From assembly GCA_950054155.1 (NCBI GenBank), contig CATLOT010000025.1, forward strand, positions 1 through 55,461: DNA of 55,461 nt. Reading direction: 5' to 3'. The notes below the pieces were generated by a model that saw only the letters and a program-made list of their open reading frames with translations, was not told where the DNA came from and ran no database searches. This document shows positions 24,411 to 33,775 of this stretch, piece after piece. This stretch comes from an uncultured Bacteriovoracaceae bacterium. GTDB lineage: Bacteria; Bdellovibrionota; Bacteriovoracia; Bacteriovoracales; Bacteriovoracaceae. Position 1 is the stretch's first letter. Every line of letters begins with the position of its first letter. The position numbers and the translations under genes are program-made.

Positions 24411-27224
24411 ATGAAGATGAGCCAAGCAACAAAGCCCCTTATATTTATTGAACCCCTTTCTGACACTCTCAAAAAACTAAAAGAGGTGGTGGAAGAAAAT
24501 GCTGAAAACGAGGGCATCGAGGTCTATGAAATCGATTCACTAGAGGAAGCGGCACAACTCCTCCCTACTATCGGTCAAAGCTTAACCCTCATGGCGAGCC
24601 CTAAGAAATGCGCCATGATGCTTCAATCCAATCGCAAGACGATCAAAAAGCTTCAATCAAAAACAATTTTACTCTCCCCTAAATCGATTCCAAGAAAAAC
24701 CCTTGATAAATTTATGAAAGTGGGGCTCACAGAATGTGTGGTGGAACCTGTTAATCCCAAAACACTTCTCTATAAAGTTCGCCTTCAGCTGCGCTCAATT
24801 GCGACTCGTAAAGATGAAGAAGAGGAGATGAATAATAAAATTGGTCAAGGAGACACAGAAGAACAAGTTGATACCAACTCAAAGATGCGCGCTGAAAAGG
24901 GAGTTATCCTTGATGAGGGAGACGATAACCCTACAAAAGAAAAGAAGAAGAACCAAGAAGAAAATGTTTTAGAGGATTATCACAAACCTAAGAAGAAGAC
25001 CTATAAAGAAGAAAATATTTCGGGGTTTTATAAGAATAAAACGAAGAAGCGAGAAGACTCTGAAGAAGAAGAATATGAAGAGGAACCCAAGAAAAAAGGC
25101 TATCAAGAAGAGGCCATAGACGGCCACTACAAAGGCAGTATCGAAAAGGCTCAAGAAGTTGAAGAAGAGGAAAAGGAAAAGAAGAAAGCGCCCTCCTTTG
25201 ACTTAGAAGATGATATTGATCAAATCAAAAAACAAATTAATGATGAAGTTGAAGATGAAGTTGCCAAGAAAGAAAAGAAGAAGCAACTTGAGTTTGCTGA
25301 AGAGACCCTTCAAAAAAAGAAGTCTTCCTCATTAGATGTAGAGGAAGATGGGCCTTCTTTAACCCAAGAAAAAGAAGGTGGGGAAGATCTTGGTGGTCAC
25401 TATAAAGGCGAAAGCACTAAAGGGCTTGATATCGAGGAAGAAGGTCCTGAGTTTCGAGAGCGCGCCGAACTAAGTTCGGAAGATTTAAAGGAAACAGAGG
25501 CCTCTAAGAAGCTTGATATAGTCGAAGACGATCCCGAAAAGGATCTGCTTGACGAAAGAGAGGATGAGGCCATCGATGGACATCTGCGTGGAAAAGCTCA
25601 AAAGCACCTCGACATTGAAGAAGATGAAACCGACTTTGTCGAAAAAGCTCCCGAAGCAGAAATTGAAAGACAAGAAGATGAGGTTTATAAACTCGATGTT
25701 GAAGAAGACCTTACCCCCTCACAAAAGAAGGCGAAGGAAGACGGCTACGATCCCAATGAGGAAGAGGATAAAAAACAAGATGCCAAGGCTGATGACATTG
25801 ATGGATACCTCCGCGGAGGGGCTGCTAAGAAGAATCTTGATATTGAGGAAGACGAAGACCTCTATCATGATGAAGCCCTCGCCCAATTAAAAGAGCGAAA
25901 GAAGAAAGAGCGCAACTCTCTTGACATTGAGGAAGATAGTGAAAAAGACCCTCTCCTTCAAGAAAAAATACTCGAAGAGGAATACAAGAGAGAAAAGACT
26001 GAAAAGCTTAGTGTCGTGGAGGACCACGACAGTGATCATCGCCAAGAAAAAGGCCTTCAAGAGGAAGAAGACGATTTTAAGAAAAAGAGTCAAAAACTTG
26101 ATATCGACGAAGATGGTTTCTCAAAAAGAGAGGGGGCCCAGGCAAAAGAGAAAGAAGAAGGCGGAAACAACCGCACTAATGCCCGTGCTGACCATATAAA
26201 GACTCATTACTCAAGTAAAGAAAGTATCCGTCATGATAATAATGATTGGGGAAATGGTTGGGATAAGAAGGGAAAAGCTCAAGATGACTTTCCTACTGAG
26301 AAGAATGAAGAAAAGGAACTCATTATTGAAAGTGAGGACCTAGGAGAGCAGACCATCGATTATGGGCAACTCAAGAAGGAGTTTGAAGGCATCACTATTG
26401 ATGGCATCCCTAACAAGAAGAAAAACTATGGTCTCTTTGATAATGTCGCCGAAATAAAGACCTATACCAAAACAGTACTCAATCCTGAGGGTCAACTTGA
26501 AGAGATGGCCTTTGAGGAAATTCAAAATGAAGTTGAGGAAGAGGAAAAAGAATTAGTTTTTGAGCCAGATTCAAAGGGTATGGAAATCGCTATCGAAGTG
26601 CTTGATTTTTATTTTGATGAAAAGGCAGATCCTGAGAAGCTCTGTGCGTTTATCTCCCAAAAAGTCAGCGAGAGGTTCTCAGGTGACACTATCTTTTACA
26701 CCAGTAAGAGAGGAGCGGAACTCACTTGTCTGTTCAATGGCTTTATTGAAAATAGCGCCGGAAAAGAGCCCGTAAGGCCATCAGCTGAGGAGCTAGAGAG
26801 TCTCTCAAGAGGTGAAAGAAAAGAGGTTGAAGATGATTTTAAAAAGGATCATCACGACTATGAAAAACAAAGAGATGCCTTTAGGAAATCATGGGAATTT
26901 GGCGCTTTTCGCCGCTTTGATCAGTGGAAGGAAATGAAAACTCCTCAGTGGCTAGATCACACCTTCCAAGCGAGTGAAAATGAATTTGTCTTTCCTTTTT
27001 ACGAAGGCGTGACTCTCTTAGGTCTCGCGGTATTTGTTCCTAAGGAGAGCTTTAACCCTGAAAAAGCCGAATCTCTTGAAGCTATTTTTGAAGCCGCGAG
27101 AGGCCTTTACCTCACTGAATACTATCACGAAGTTGGCTCCACTAAGCAAAGAGAAAAGACAGAGAAACCACCAGAGCAAAAGAAAGGTGGCTTCTTTAGT
27201 AAATTCTTTAAGAGGGGGGCGTAA
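24411..27224 (+). CDS. acidic repeat protein with degenerate receiver and GAF-like domains
   Basis: The first about 125 residues resemble a receiver fold (PLIFIEPLSDTL, then LTLMASPKKC, then VEPVNPKTLLYKVR) but lack the phosphoacceptor pocket. Residues about 135-630 are extremely acidic and lysine-rich, with about ten copies of an LDIEED-like motif and about five of a GHYKG/GYLRG-like motif, and are probably disordered. The last about 230 residues (from MEIAIEVLDFYFDE) resemble a GAF-type domain. The end is basic. The start is ATG 24411 or 24417, neither with a good ribosome site. It overlaps the next gene by one base (TAATG). Role unknown; a scaffold for signalling proteins is plausible. Confidence 0.6.
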   Translation: MKMSQATKPLIFIEPLSDTLKKLKEVVEENAENEGIEVYEIDSLEEAAQLLPTIGQSLTLMASPKKCAMMLQSNRKTIKKLQSKTILLSPKSIPRKTLDKFMKVGLTECVVEPVNPKTLLYKVRLQLRSIATRKDEEEEMNNKIGQGDTEEQVDTNSKMRAEKGVILDEGDDNPTKEKKKNQEENVLEDYHKPKKKTYKEENISGFYKNKTKKREDSEEEEYEEEPKKKGYQEEAIDGHYKGSIEKAQEVEEEEKEKKKAPSFDLEDDIDQIKKQINDEVEDEVAKKEKKKQLEFAEETLQKKKSSSLDVEEDGPSLTQEKEGGEDLGGHYKGESTKGLDIEEEGPEFRERAELSSEDLKETEASKKLDIVEDDPEKDLLDEREDEAIDGHLRGKAQKHLDIEEDETDFVEKAPEAEIERQEDEVYKLDVEEDLTPSQKKAKEDGYDPNEEEDKKQDAKADDIDGYLRGGAAKKNLDIEEDEDLYHDEALAQLKERKKKERNSLDIEEDSEKDPLLQEKILEEEYKREKTEKLSVVEDHDSDHRQEKGLQEEEDDFKKKSQKLDIDEDGFSKREGAQAKEKEEGGNNRTNARADHIKTHYSSKESIRHDNNDWGNGWDKKGKAQDDFPTEKNEEKELIIESEDLGEQTIDYGQLKKEFEGITIDGIPNKKKNYGLFDNVAEIKTYTKTVLNPEGQLEEMAFEEIQNEVEEEEKELVFEPDSKGMEIAIEVLDFYFDEKADPEKLCAFISQKVSERFSGDTIFYTSKRGAELTCLFNGFIENSAGKEPVRPSAEELESLSRGERKEVEDDFKKDHHDYEKQRDAFRKSWEFGAFRRFDQWKEMKTPQWLDHTFQASENEFVFPFYEGVTLLGLAVFVPKESFNPEKAESLEAIFEAARGLYLTEYYHEVGSTKQREKTEKPPEQKKGGFFSKFFKRGA

Positions 27225-28291
27225 TGAAAGGCGTTGATCAAAATAGTGAAAACTACTTCCATGTTGACTTAGAGCTTCTCAAGCCCAAAGCTTACGCCAT
27301 TTACCCCTTTCAAATATTTGTTTATCACCCTATTGCAAAGAACTATAATGTTTTTCTTCATGGAAACTCCCCCCTCACCAAAGAGAAACTTGAATTTCTT
27401 AAGTTTATTACTCAAAAAGGAGGAGAAGTCGCTATCTCGCGAAAGCAAAAGCGAACCTTTCTCCATTCCTGCCGAGTCAAAGAAGAAGATATCCCTTCCT
27501 TAAAAGAAGTGACGGAACATGAGTTTATCACCAGGCAAAGAGAAAGAGCGAAGAAGAGAGAGCAAAAAGAGTCTAAAGAAAAGTTCCACTTTAAAGATGA
27601 GTTAGAAAAGGCGATTAAAAGCGACAACTGGATGCCTCTTATTGAGGAGATTCGCGATCTTGCCCTCACCTTCCCCTATACTATTAGTCATACTGTTAGC
27701 CTGGCGAGCACTCTCGCTGAGAAGCTTCTAACCAAGGATAGCCCGACGAATCGTGTGGTTGCTCTTAGTGCACACTTAGCTCAAGGCTGTGGCATGAAAG
27801 ACCCTCTTGCCCTTGGAGATCTCATTTGTGCGGCCTTTCTCGCCCATCTTGGTCACACCCAGATGCAAATGCTTTTCTCTCAAAAGGCATACCTCGAACT
27901 TAGCTCCCCTCAGCGACGAGATTATAGCAAACACCCTGGTCTCTCTCAGCACATGATTAGAAAGTCTGGTCTGATCATAAGTGAGCGCTGTAATAAGATT
28001 CTCTATCAACACCACGAGCGCTTTGATGGAAGTGGTTATCCCGAATATAAACAGGGTCAGTTTATAGAACCCTTAGCTCTTGTACTCGGTGCGAGCGCTC
28101 ACATCCTCGAGTACAGCAGTGGAAAAATCACAGGCAGTCCAGTGGCCATGAGTGTTGTCATTAAGAACATGAAAGAAAAAACACTTTCACCTGGCCTCGA
28201 AATTGAGTTTGGCGACACAATTTATGAAAGTTTGATATACTTATTAGATAGTCCCAAGAAGGAAAATGAGAACACGGCCAATGCGGCTTAG
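27224..28291 (+). CDS. degenerate HD-GYP-like protein
   Basis: The C-terminal about 200 residues match the HD-GYP fold: a histidine in ISHTVSLAS, SKHPGLSQHMI, and HHERFDGSGYP near residues 263-273. The signature HD dyad is altered: AHLGH (H208, L209) stands where LHDIGK is expected, so the metal-ligand aspartate is lost. The protein may bind rather than hydrolyse cyclic di-GMP, or act by contact. The N-terminal about 130 residues are charged with no clear family. It is coupled to the acidic repeat protein (TAATG) and followed 20 nt later by a pseudo-receiver. Confidence 0.7.
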   Translation: MKGVDQNSENYFHVDLELLKPKAYAIYPFQIFVYHPIAKNYNVFLHGNSPLTKEKLEFLKFITQKGGEVAISRKQKRTFLHSCRVKEEDIPSLKEVTEHEFITRQRERAKKREQKESKEKFHFKDELEKAIKSDNWMPLIEEIRDLALTFPYTISHTVSLASTLAEKLLTKDSPTNRVVALSAHLAQGCGMKDPLALGDLICAAFLAHLGHTQMQMLFSQKAYLELSSPQRRDYSKHPGLSQHMIRKSGLIISERCNKILYQHHERFDGSGYPEYKQGQFIEPLALVLGASAHILEYSSGKITGSPVAMSVVIKNMKEKTLSPGLEIEFGDTIYESLIYLLDSPKKENENTANAA

Positions 28292-28311
28292 GAGTATTGA
28301 AGGATAGTTTT

Positions 28312-28707
28312 ATGGCATTAAAATCGAGTATGAGAATTCTTTTAACTGACCCCTCTTCTGGAAATCGTCAGGCCATAAAAAGTATGCTTGGTAATATAGG
28401 TTTTAAAAATGTCACCGAAGCGATTGACGGTGAAAAGGCCTGGCAAAAAATTGAAGAAGCCGGCAGTGAATCTCCTTTTGAACTCATTATTGCAGCCTGG
28501 GAAATTGATAAAATCAGTGGGCTTGATCTTCTCAAAAAAGTTCGTGGAAATGGGACCATCGCTAAAACCAAGTTTCTAATGATTACAAGTGAAGCTGATC
28601 AGCAAAATATTGTTATAGCCGTTAAGTCTGGTGTTAACAATGTTGTGGTTCGCCCTTTTTCTTCAAACACCTTAATGGAAAAGATTGGCAAAATCTTTGG
28701 GGTCTAG
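28312..28707 (+). CDS. receiver-like protein lacking the phosphoacceptor aspartate
   Basis: The 131-residue protein follows CheY along its length (LTDPSSGNRQAIKSMLGNIGF, then ISGLDLLKKVRGNG, then FLMITSEAD, then VVVRPFSSNTLMEKI). Where CheY has the phosphorylated aspartate before a tryptophan, this protein has alanine (A62 in IIAAWEID), and the conserved lysine is arginine in VVRPF. It is therefore probably not phosphorylated in the usual way. The ATG at 28312 has AAGGAT 7 nt upstream. The gene ends with a 4-nt convergent overlap with the hybrid kinase gene. Confidence 0.8.
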   Translation: MALKSSMRILLTDPSSGNRQAIKSMLGNIGFKNVTEAIDGEKAWQKIEEAGSESPFELIIAAWEIDKISGLDLLKKVRGNGTIAKTKFLMITSEADQQNIVIAVKSGVNNVVVRPFSSNTLMEKIGKIFGV

Positions 28708-30227
28708 TCAAGAAAAGCGAGAGTCTTCATTAACGTCGCCATCAATTCTCTCTTTTGAATGGGTTTAGAAATATAGAAATTCATTCCACTATCAAGGGCC
28801 TTATCACGGTCCTCTGAAAAGGCATTTGCAGAAACCCCAATAATGACTGGTCCTTTGGGGATGTCTTCTCGTATTTTCACTGTAGCATCTAACCCGTTAA
28901 GGTTTGGCATTTGAATATCCATAAAGACGATATCAGGCTTTTCTTCTAAAGTACTTTTAACGCCTTCATGACCATCTTTAGCAGTAAGAATCGTTTGAAA
29001 GCCAAGTTTACTCAAAGTCTTATAAAGAACAGCGGTATTGATATCATTATCCTCTACAATGAGGGCCTTCACGTGTTGAAAGGCTTCCGCCTCAAATGAA
29101 GCGGTGACGTCTTCTTGAGATGCAACCCTAACATCACATTCTTTTGCCGTTAAATCGATGGTGACGATCGTCCCCTCTCCATAAGTGCTCTCTATTCTAA
29201 GTTCTCCGCCCATCAAATCAAGGAGCCTCTGACAAATGGAAAGTCCTAAGCCAGTTCCTTCATACTTGCTCGATTTTACATTTTCAACTTGAACAAAGGG
29301 CTTTTTAATAAGCTCGACTTTATCCCCAGGTATTCCAATTCCCGTATCCTCAACACAAAGAGAAAGTCGACCATTTTCATACTCAAAGGAGACAGAAATA
29401 CTCCCATCATCAGTAAACTTAACACTATTTCCAATAATATTAATCAGAATCTGGCGTAACCTCTTCGCATCCTGAACTAAGAATTCAGGAACACTACGGC
29501 TTAGATAATAGCTAAATTCGAGACTCTTATGCTCAATCTCGCTTTTAAAAATTTGCTCAACTTCTTCAATTAAAGTACGCGGAGAAAATGATTCCTTCTT
29601 AATCTTCATTTTCCCTGCTTCTAGTTTTGAAAACTCAAGAATGTCATTGATAATATGGAGGAGCCCATCTCCAGCATTCTTGATGTAACCTAAAAAGTCC
29701 CTCTTTTCTGAATCCACTTCGTCCTCTAAGAGGACTTCCGTAAACCCAAGAATCGCATTTAAGGGAGTGCGGATTTCGTGGGACATATTAGAGAGAAAAT
29801 GAGTCTTAGCTTCAAGGGCGCGCTCTGCCTTTTCTTTTTCTTGTCTGAGGCGCTCCTCATGAAGCTTTCTTTCATTAATATTTTGAATTTGGGAGATAAA
29901 GAAGTCTGGTGAGCCATCACTCTTCTTAACTAAGGAAACTGAGAGCTCGGCCCAGATGAGATTCCCATTAGCATTGATGTAGCGCTTTTCTATAATGTAG
30001 TTTTTGATTTCACCTTTAATTAGCCTCTCCAGTTGAGTCAAATCATCGGCAAGATCTTTTCCATAGGTAATGCTTTGAAAATCAAGAGCAACCAATTCCT
30101 CTTCACTATAACCGAGGAGATCGCAAAGAGCTTGATTCGCCTTAATAAATTGTCCTTCAATAGAAACCAAAGCCATTCCGATCGTCGAATATTGAAAGGC
30201 ATTTAAAAAGAGTTGATCAAGTTTCAT
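28704..30227 (-). CDS. hybrid histidine kinase (PAS-HisKA-HATPase-REC)
   Basis: A PAS domain (about residues 5-125, with ALCDLLGYSEEELVAL and a PAC-like end) is followed by a coiled coil, HisKA with H150 in FLSNMSHEIRTPLNAILGF, an ATPase domain with NIIGNSVKFTDDG, DTGIGIP and GTGLGLSI, and a C-terminal receiver with D437 in VFMDIQMPNLNG and K in YISKPI. All active residues are present. There is no membrane segment, so it senses a cytoplasmic signal. Its ATG overlaps the upstream phosphoesterase stop by one base. No histidine-phosphotransfer partner is visible nearby. Confidence 0.92.
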   Translation of the reverse strand: MKLDQLFLNAFQYSTIGMALVSIEGQFIKANQALCDLLGYSEEELVALDFQSITYGKDLADDLTQLERLIKGEIKNYIIEKRYINANGNLIWAELSVSLVKKSDGSPDFFISQIQNINERKLHEERLRQEKEKAERALEAKTHFLSNMSHEIRTPLNAILGFTEVLLEDEVDSEKRDFLGYIKNAGDGLLHIINDILEFSKLEAGKMKIKKESFSPRTLIEEVEQIFKSEIEHKSLEFSYYLSRSVPEFLVQDAKRLRQILINIIGNSVKFTDDGSISVSFEYENGRLSLCVEDTGIGIPGDKVELIKKPFVQVENVKSSKYEGTGLGLSICQRLLDLMGGELRIESTYGEGTIVTIDLTAKECDVRVASQEDVTASFEAEAFQHVKALIVEDNDINTAVLYKTLSKLGFQTILTAKDGHEGVKSTLEEKPDIVFMDIQMPNLNGLDATVKIREDIPKGPVIIGVSANAFSEDRDKALDSGMNFYISKPIQKRELMATLMKTLAFLD

Positions 30228-31354
30228 TAGTACTCAGAGAAAGGAAGATTATTTACACCATGCCAAGAGCGAAGAGCAATCTCCGGTTGGTCTTCTTTAT
30301 CGTAAAAGTTTAACTGAGCATAAGTCAATTGAGGAGAAGGTCTATTTTTGCCCCAATCAAGATGATACATATCAGTCCACGTCCCCGTATTAATAAAAGT
30401 TGTCCCATCCACGTAAGTGCGATGAATAGGTTCATGGGTGTGTCCTACAATTAAACAGTGAATATCCTCTCTTTTTTCAAAGACATCTCTTGTGAGTTCT
30501 TCATAGTCACCAAAGAGCTCTAACTCTCCCAAACTTTGCTTAATCACTTCCTTGGCGCTTACTCCTTGCTTGAAGAAAGAAATAAAGCGCACCATTATAA
30601 AATAAAAAGCATTTGAAAGGATAAAACGAATCGTAAAAATGGTGTCGTAAATAAGGCCATTGATCATTGCCTTTTTAATAGGTCTAACGGCATTAATATG
30701 ACCACGGTCTTCTTTAAACTTATTGATAACCCGTGTGACGTAGTACGAGCCCCAAGGCGGAATAAAGTAGCGCTTCCCCTCTTCATCTGTAACAACAGAA
30801 CTTTTGGGGTCGAACTGGTGAGCGACTTCGTATTCATGACCATGCTTAAGGAGAACACCTTGATGAGGCTCATATTCTCCGCCAATTTCACATTTTATTA
30901 TAAAGTTATCCCTAATATCCTCTGGGAATTGATCAAGGAGAAACTCTTGTAAACGCGGCAGGGCCAATTCACCGTCGTGATTACCAATAATAAAAACAAT
31001 TTTCTTATTCTTCTTAGAGAGGAAATCTCTAAAGGCCTGCATGACCTCAGGGTGGGCTTCAAAAATTATTTTTAGTTTTTCAAGTGCAGCTTCTTCACTC
31101 CAAAATTCATCATCAAAGAACTCCACAAAAGGCACCGCTAACAGATCAAAGAGGTCTCCATTAATAATGAGCTCAACCTCTCTTTTTTCAAAGTCGCCAT
31201 TTGAGTAGTAATGAAGAAACTCAACCATTTCTTCGTCATAGTGAAAGTCCTCAAGAAAGTTCTTCACTCCCTTGACGTAGGCACCAGCTCCAAGATGAAT
31301 ATCAGAGATAACAAGAATCGTTTTATACGCCTTATTTTTGCGGAGGAATCTCAT
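30227..31354 (-). CDS. calcineurin-type metallophosphoesterase
   Basis: The metallophosphoesterase motifs appear in order: ISDIHLG (residues about 17-23), INGDLFD, IGNHDGE, LKHGHEYE and VGHTHEP, followed by FINTGTW. These bind two metal ions in the active site. The arrangement recalls LpxH-like UDP-diacylglucosamine hydrolases, but the protein is about 375 residues, much longer than LpxH, with a hydrophobic insertion near residues 235-260 that could bind membrane. Substrate is therefore unassigned. It overlaps both neighbours, by 23 nt upstream and one base downstream. Confidence 0.8.
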   Translation of the reverse strand: MRFLRKNKAYKTILVISDIHLGAGAYVKGVKNFLEDFHYDEEMVEFLHYYSNGDFEKREVELIINGDLFDLLAVPFVEFFDDEFWSEEAALEKLKIIFEAHPEVMQAFRDFLSKKNKKIVFIIGNHDGELALPRLQEFLLDQFPEDIRDNFIIKCEIGGEYEPHQGVLLKHGHEYEVAHQFDPKSSVVTDEEGKRYFIPPWGSYYVTRVINKFKEDRGHINAVRPIKKAMINGLIYDTIFTIRFILSNAFYFIMVRFISFFKQGVSAKEVIKQSLGELELFGDYEELTRDVFEKREDIHCLIVGHTHEPIHRTYVDGTTFINTGTWTDMYHLDWGKNRPSPQLTYAQLNFYDKEDQPEIALRSWHGVNNLPFSEY

Positions 31355-31694
31355 AAGGTTTATTTCCTAATTTTAGTTCTACTTTTTGACTTGGAGGAGA
31401 TAGGGGGACGAAGAAAATCTGAGTATCTTTAAGCTGCTTGACGCTCACACTTTTAGACTTTCCAGGCTCAATACGGACATAAGCTAAAACTTCACCTTCT
31501 TTGGTTTCTACTTTTGCTGTTAATTTGACGAGGGTTTTATTTTCAATGATGACATTTAAAAGGGGGTCATATTTCACAGGACTTAAAACCCTCACCTTTT
31601 CATCATAGACTTTGACAACAAAGGCATCCGCTTTTTCATAGGCAAAAGCCGAGGTAACCGACAAAAACAGTAAGGCTAAAATAATCTTAGTCAT
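31332..31694 (-). CDS. small periplasmic protein of unknown function
   Basis: A signal peptide (IILALLFLSVTSAFA) is followed by about 100 residues of mainly beta structure with no cysteine in the mature part and a proline-rich end. The middle (LNVIIENKTLVKLTAKVE) resembles small beta-sandwich domains. I recognise no family. The start codon stands 6 nt after a TATACT hexamer with no Shine-Dalgarno, suggesting a leaderless message. It overlaps the phosphoesterase gene by 23 nt. Confidence 0.55.
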   Translation of the reverse strand: MTKIILALLFLSVTSAFAYEKADAFVVKVYDEKVRVLSPVKYDPLLNVIIENKTLVKLTAKVETKEGEVLAYVRIEPGKSKSVSVKQLKDTQIFFVPLSPPSQKVELKLGNKPYEIPPQK

Positions 31695-31706
31695 ACACTT
31701 AGTATA
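31692..31706 (-). promoter_or_regulatory. -10-like hexamer abutting a start codon
   Basis: On the minus strand TATACT (31706-31701) is followed by 6 nt and then the ATG at 31694. No clear -35 or Shine-Dalgarno is seen. This spacing would put the transcription start at or next to the ATG. Confidence 0.35.
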
Positions 31707-31709
31707 ACC

Positions 31710-33701
31710 CTAAAAGAGAAGTCGCGCCTCATTGAGACTTTTTATCTCATCTCTTACTTTTGCAGCTTCCTCAAACTTAAGTTCTTTAGACAAGAGTTTC
31801 ATCTCTTTTTTAAGTTCAACTATTTTCTGATCAATGGCTTCTGGGCTCAGCTCTAGCTTTTTTACCTTCTCTTTCTTACGTTTTCCACCATGAGCACCCC
31901 GCAAGGTTTCAATCACCCCTCCACTGACTTCTTTAAGAATCGTTTGAGGGGTAATCCCATGCTCTTCATTATAGGCTTCTTGGATCTCGCGCCGTCTCTT
32001 AGTCTCGCTAATCGCTTTTTCCATACTCTTAGTCATTTTATAGGAATAGAGAAGAACACGACCTTCCGAATTTCGAGCAGCTCGACCAATCGTTTGAATC
32101 AAGGAGCGTTCACTCCTTAAGAAACCCTCTTTATCAGCGTCTAAGATACCAACCAGCGCCACTTCGGGAAGGTCGAGTCCTTCCCTAAGGAGGTTAATTC
32201 CAACAAGAATATCAAACTCTCCTAAACGCAAATCCCTCAAGATTTCCATTCTCTCAATGGTTTGAATATCACTGTGAAGATAGCGAATGCGCATGCCCAC
32301 ACTCTTAAAGTAGCTGGTGAGCTCTTCCGCAAGCTTTTTAGTGAGTGTCGTAATTAAGACACGATAACCTTCCTTAATCGTTTTCTTGGCCTCAAGAAGA
32401 ATATCATCCACTTGAGTTTCTGCATTTCTCACCTCAACGAGAGGATCAAGAAGCCCCGTGGGTCTGATGATTTGTTCAACATATTCCCCGTGAGTCTGCT
32501 CAAGTTCATAATTTCCTGGTGTCGCACTCACATAGAGAACTTTATCAAGCTTCTTTTCAAATTCATTAAACTTAAGAGGTCTATTATCAAGGGCTGAAGG
32601 GAGGCGAAAGCCAAAGTTCACCAAGTTCTCCTTTCGACTTCTGTCTCCTTTATACATGCCCCCCACCTGAGAACAAGTGATATGGGACTCATCGATAATC
32701 ATCAGAAAGTCTTTAAAAAAGAAGTCTATCAAAGTCGGAGGAGGATCACCGGCCTTAGCGCCTGTTAGGTGGCGTGAGTAGTTTTCAATCCCCTGGCAAA
32801 ATCCCATCTCTTCAAGCATTTCAAGATCAAGAAGCGTTCGCTGCTCGAGGCGCTGCTTTTCAACAAGTTTCTCTTTGGTTTCAAGATCTTTAAGCGTATG
32901 GCGCAATTCAAGTTTAATGGTCTCAATCGCCTTTTCTAGGCGATCTTCACTGACCACGTAATGGCTCTTAGGATAAATTGTCACTTTAGGAAGCTGAGTT
33001 AGAACACGACCTCTCAAAGGGTCAACAATACTAATGCCATCAATCTCATCATCAAAGAATTCAATGCGAATCACGTCGCTATCTTCATAGCTTGGAAAGA
33101 CCTCGACAACATCTCCTCTCACTCGAAAGCAACCTCGAGAAAAATCGATATCATTGCGCTCGTATTGAATACTCACAAGTGACTTTAAAAATTCGTCCCT
33201 ATCTAGTGTATCCCCCTGAAAGAGAGTCACTTTCTGACTTGAATATTCATCAGGTGAACCAATACCGTAAATACAAGAAACCGAACTCACAACAATGACA
33301 TCATCTCGCTCTAAGAGAGAGCGCGTAGCCGAGTGGCGCAGCTTATCGATCTCATCATTAACAGAGGCATCCTTCTCAATATAGGTATCAGAGCCTGGCA
33401 CATAAGCTTCAGGCTGATAGTAGTCATAATAAGAGACGAAATACTCCACTGCATTATTGGGGAAGAACTCTTTAAATTCAGCATAGAGTTGGGCCGCAAG
33501 AGTTTTATTGTGAGCAAGAATGAGAGTTTTCTTGCCTAAATTCTTAATCACATGGGCCATGGTGAAAGTCTTTCCGGAGCCCGTGACCCCAAGAAGGGTC
33601 TGGCGCTTCCTTCCCTCTTTAAATTGAGAGACAAGACTTTTAATGGCCGCAGGCTGATCACCTGTCGGTTCAAATTTAGACGTTAATTCAAATTGACTCA
33701 C
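31710..33701 (-). CDS. uvrB: excinuclease ABC subunit B
   Basis: UvrB is the damage-verifying helicase-like subunit of nucleotide excision repair. The Walker A motif GVTGSGKT lies near residue 40, followed by the beta-hairpin region ([21 protein letters not shown]), the DESH box (IIDESH), and helicase motifs [13 protein letters not shown] and QTIGRAARN. The C-terminal UVR motif that contacts UvrC ([24 protein letters not shown]) is present. The length of 663 residues is standard. The start is GTG with GGAGG upstream. Repair of damage caused by UV and bulky adducts is expected. Confidence 0.97.
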   Translation of the reverse strand: MSQFELTSKFEPTGDQPAAIKSLVSQFKEGRKRQTLLGVTGSGKTFTMAHVIKNLGKKTLILAHNKTLAAQLYAEFKEFFPNNAVEYFVSYYDYYQPEAYVPGSDTYIEKDASVNDEIDKLRHSATRSLLERDDVIVVSSVSCIYGIGSPDEYSSQKVTLFQGDTLDRDEFLKSLVSIQYERNDIDFSRGCFRVRGDVVEVFPSYEDSDVIRIEFFDDEIDGISIVDPLRGRVLTQLPKVTIYPKSHYVVSEDRLEKAIETIKLELRHTLKDLETKEKLVEKQRLEQRTLLDLEMLEEMGFCQGIENYSRHLTGAKAGDPPPTLIDFFFKDFLMIIDESHITCSQVGGMYKGDRSRKENLVNFGFRLPSALDNRPLKFNEFEKKLDKVLYVSATPGNYELEQTHGEYVEQIIRPTGLLDPLVEVRNAETQVDDILLEAKKTIKEGYRVLITTLTKKLAEELTSYFKSVGMRIRYLHSDIQTIERMEILRDLRLGEFDILVGINLLREGLDLPEVALVGILDADKEGFLRSERSLIQTIGRAARNSEGRVLLYSYKMTKSMEKAISETKRRREIQEAYNEEHGITPQTILKEVSGGVIETLRGAHGGKRKKEKVKKLELSPEAIDQKIVELKKEMKLLSKELKFEEAAKVRDEIKSLNEARLLF

Positions 33702-33775
33702 TATTCCTCCAAAGCCCCCACTATAGCATAGATTGTGAGAACTTCGGAGTCAGTGATTATGGACAGCGGGCCTGA

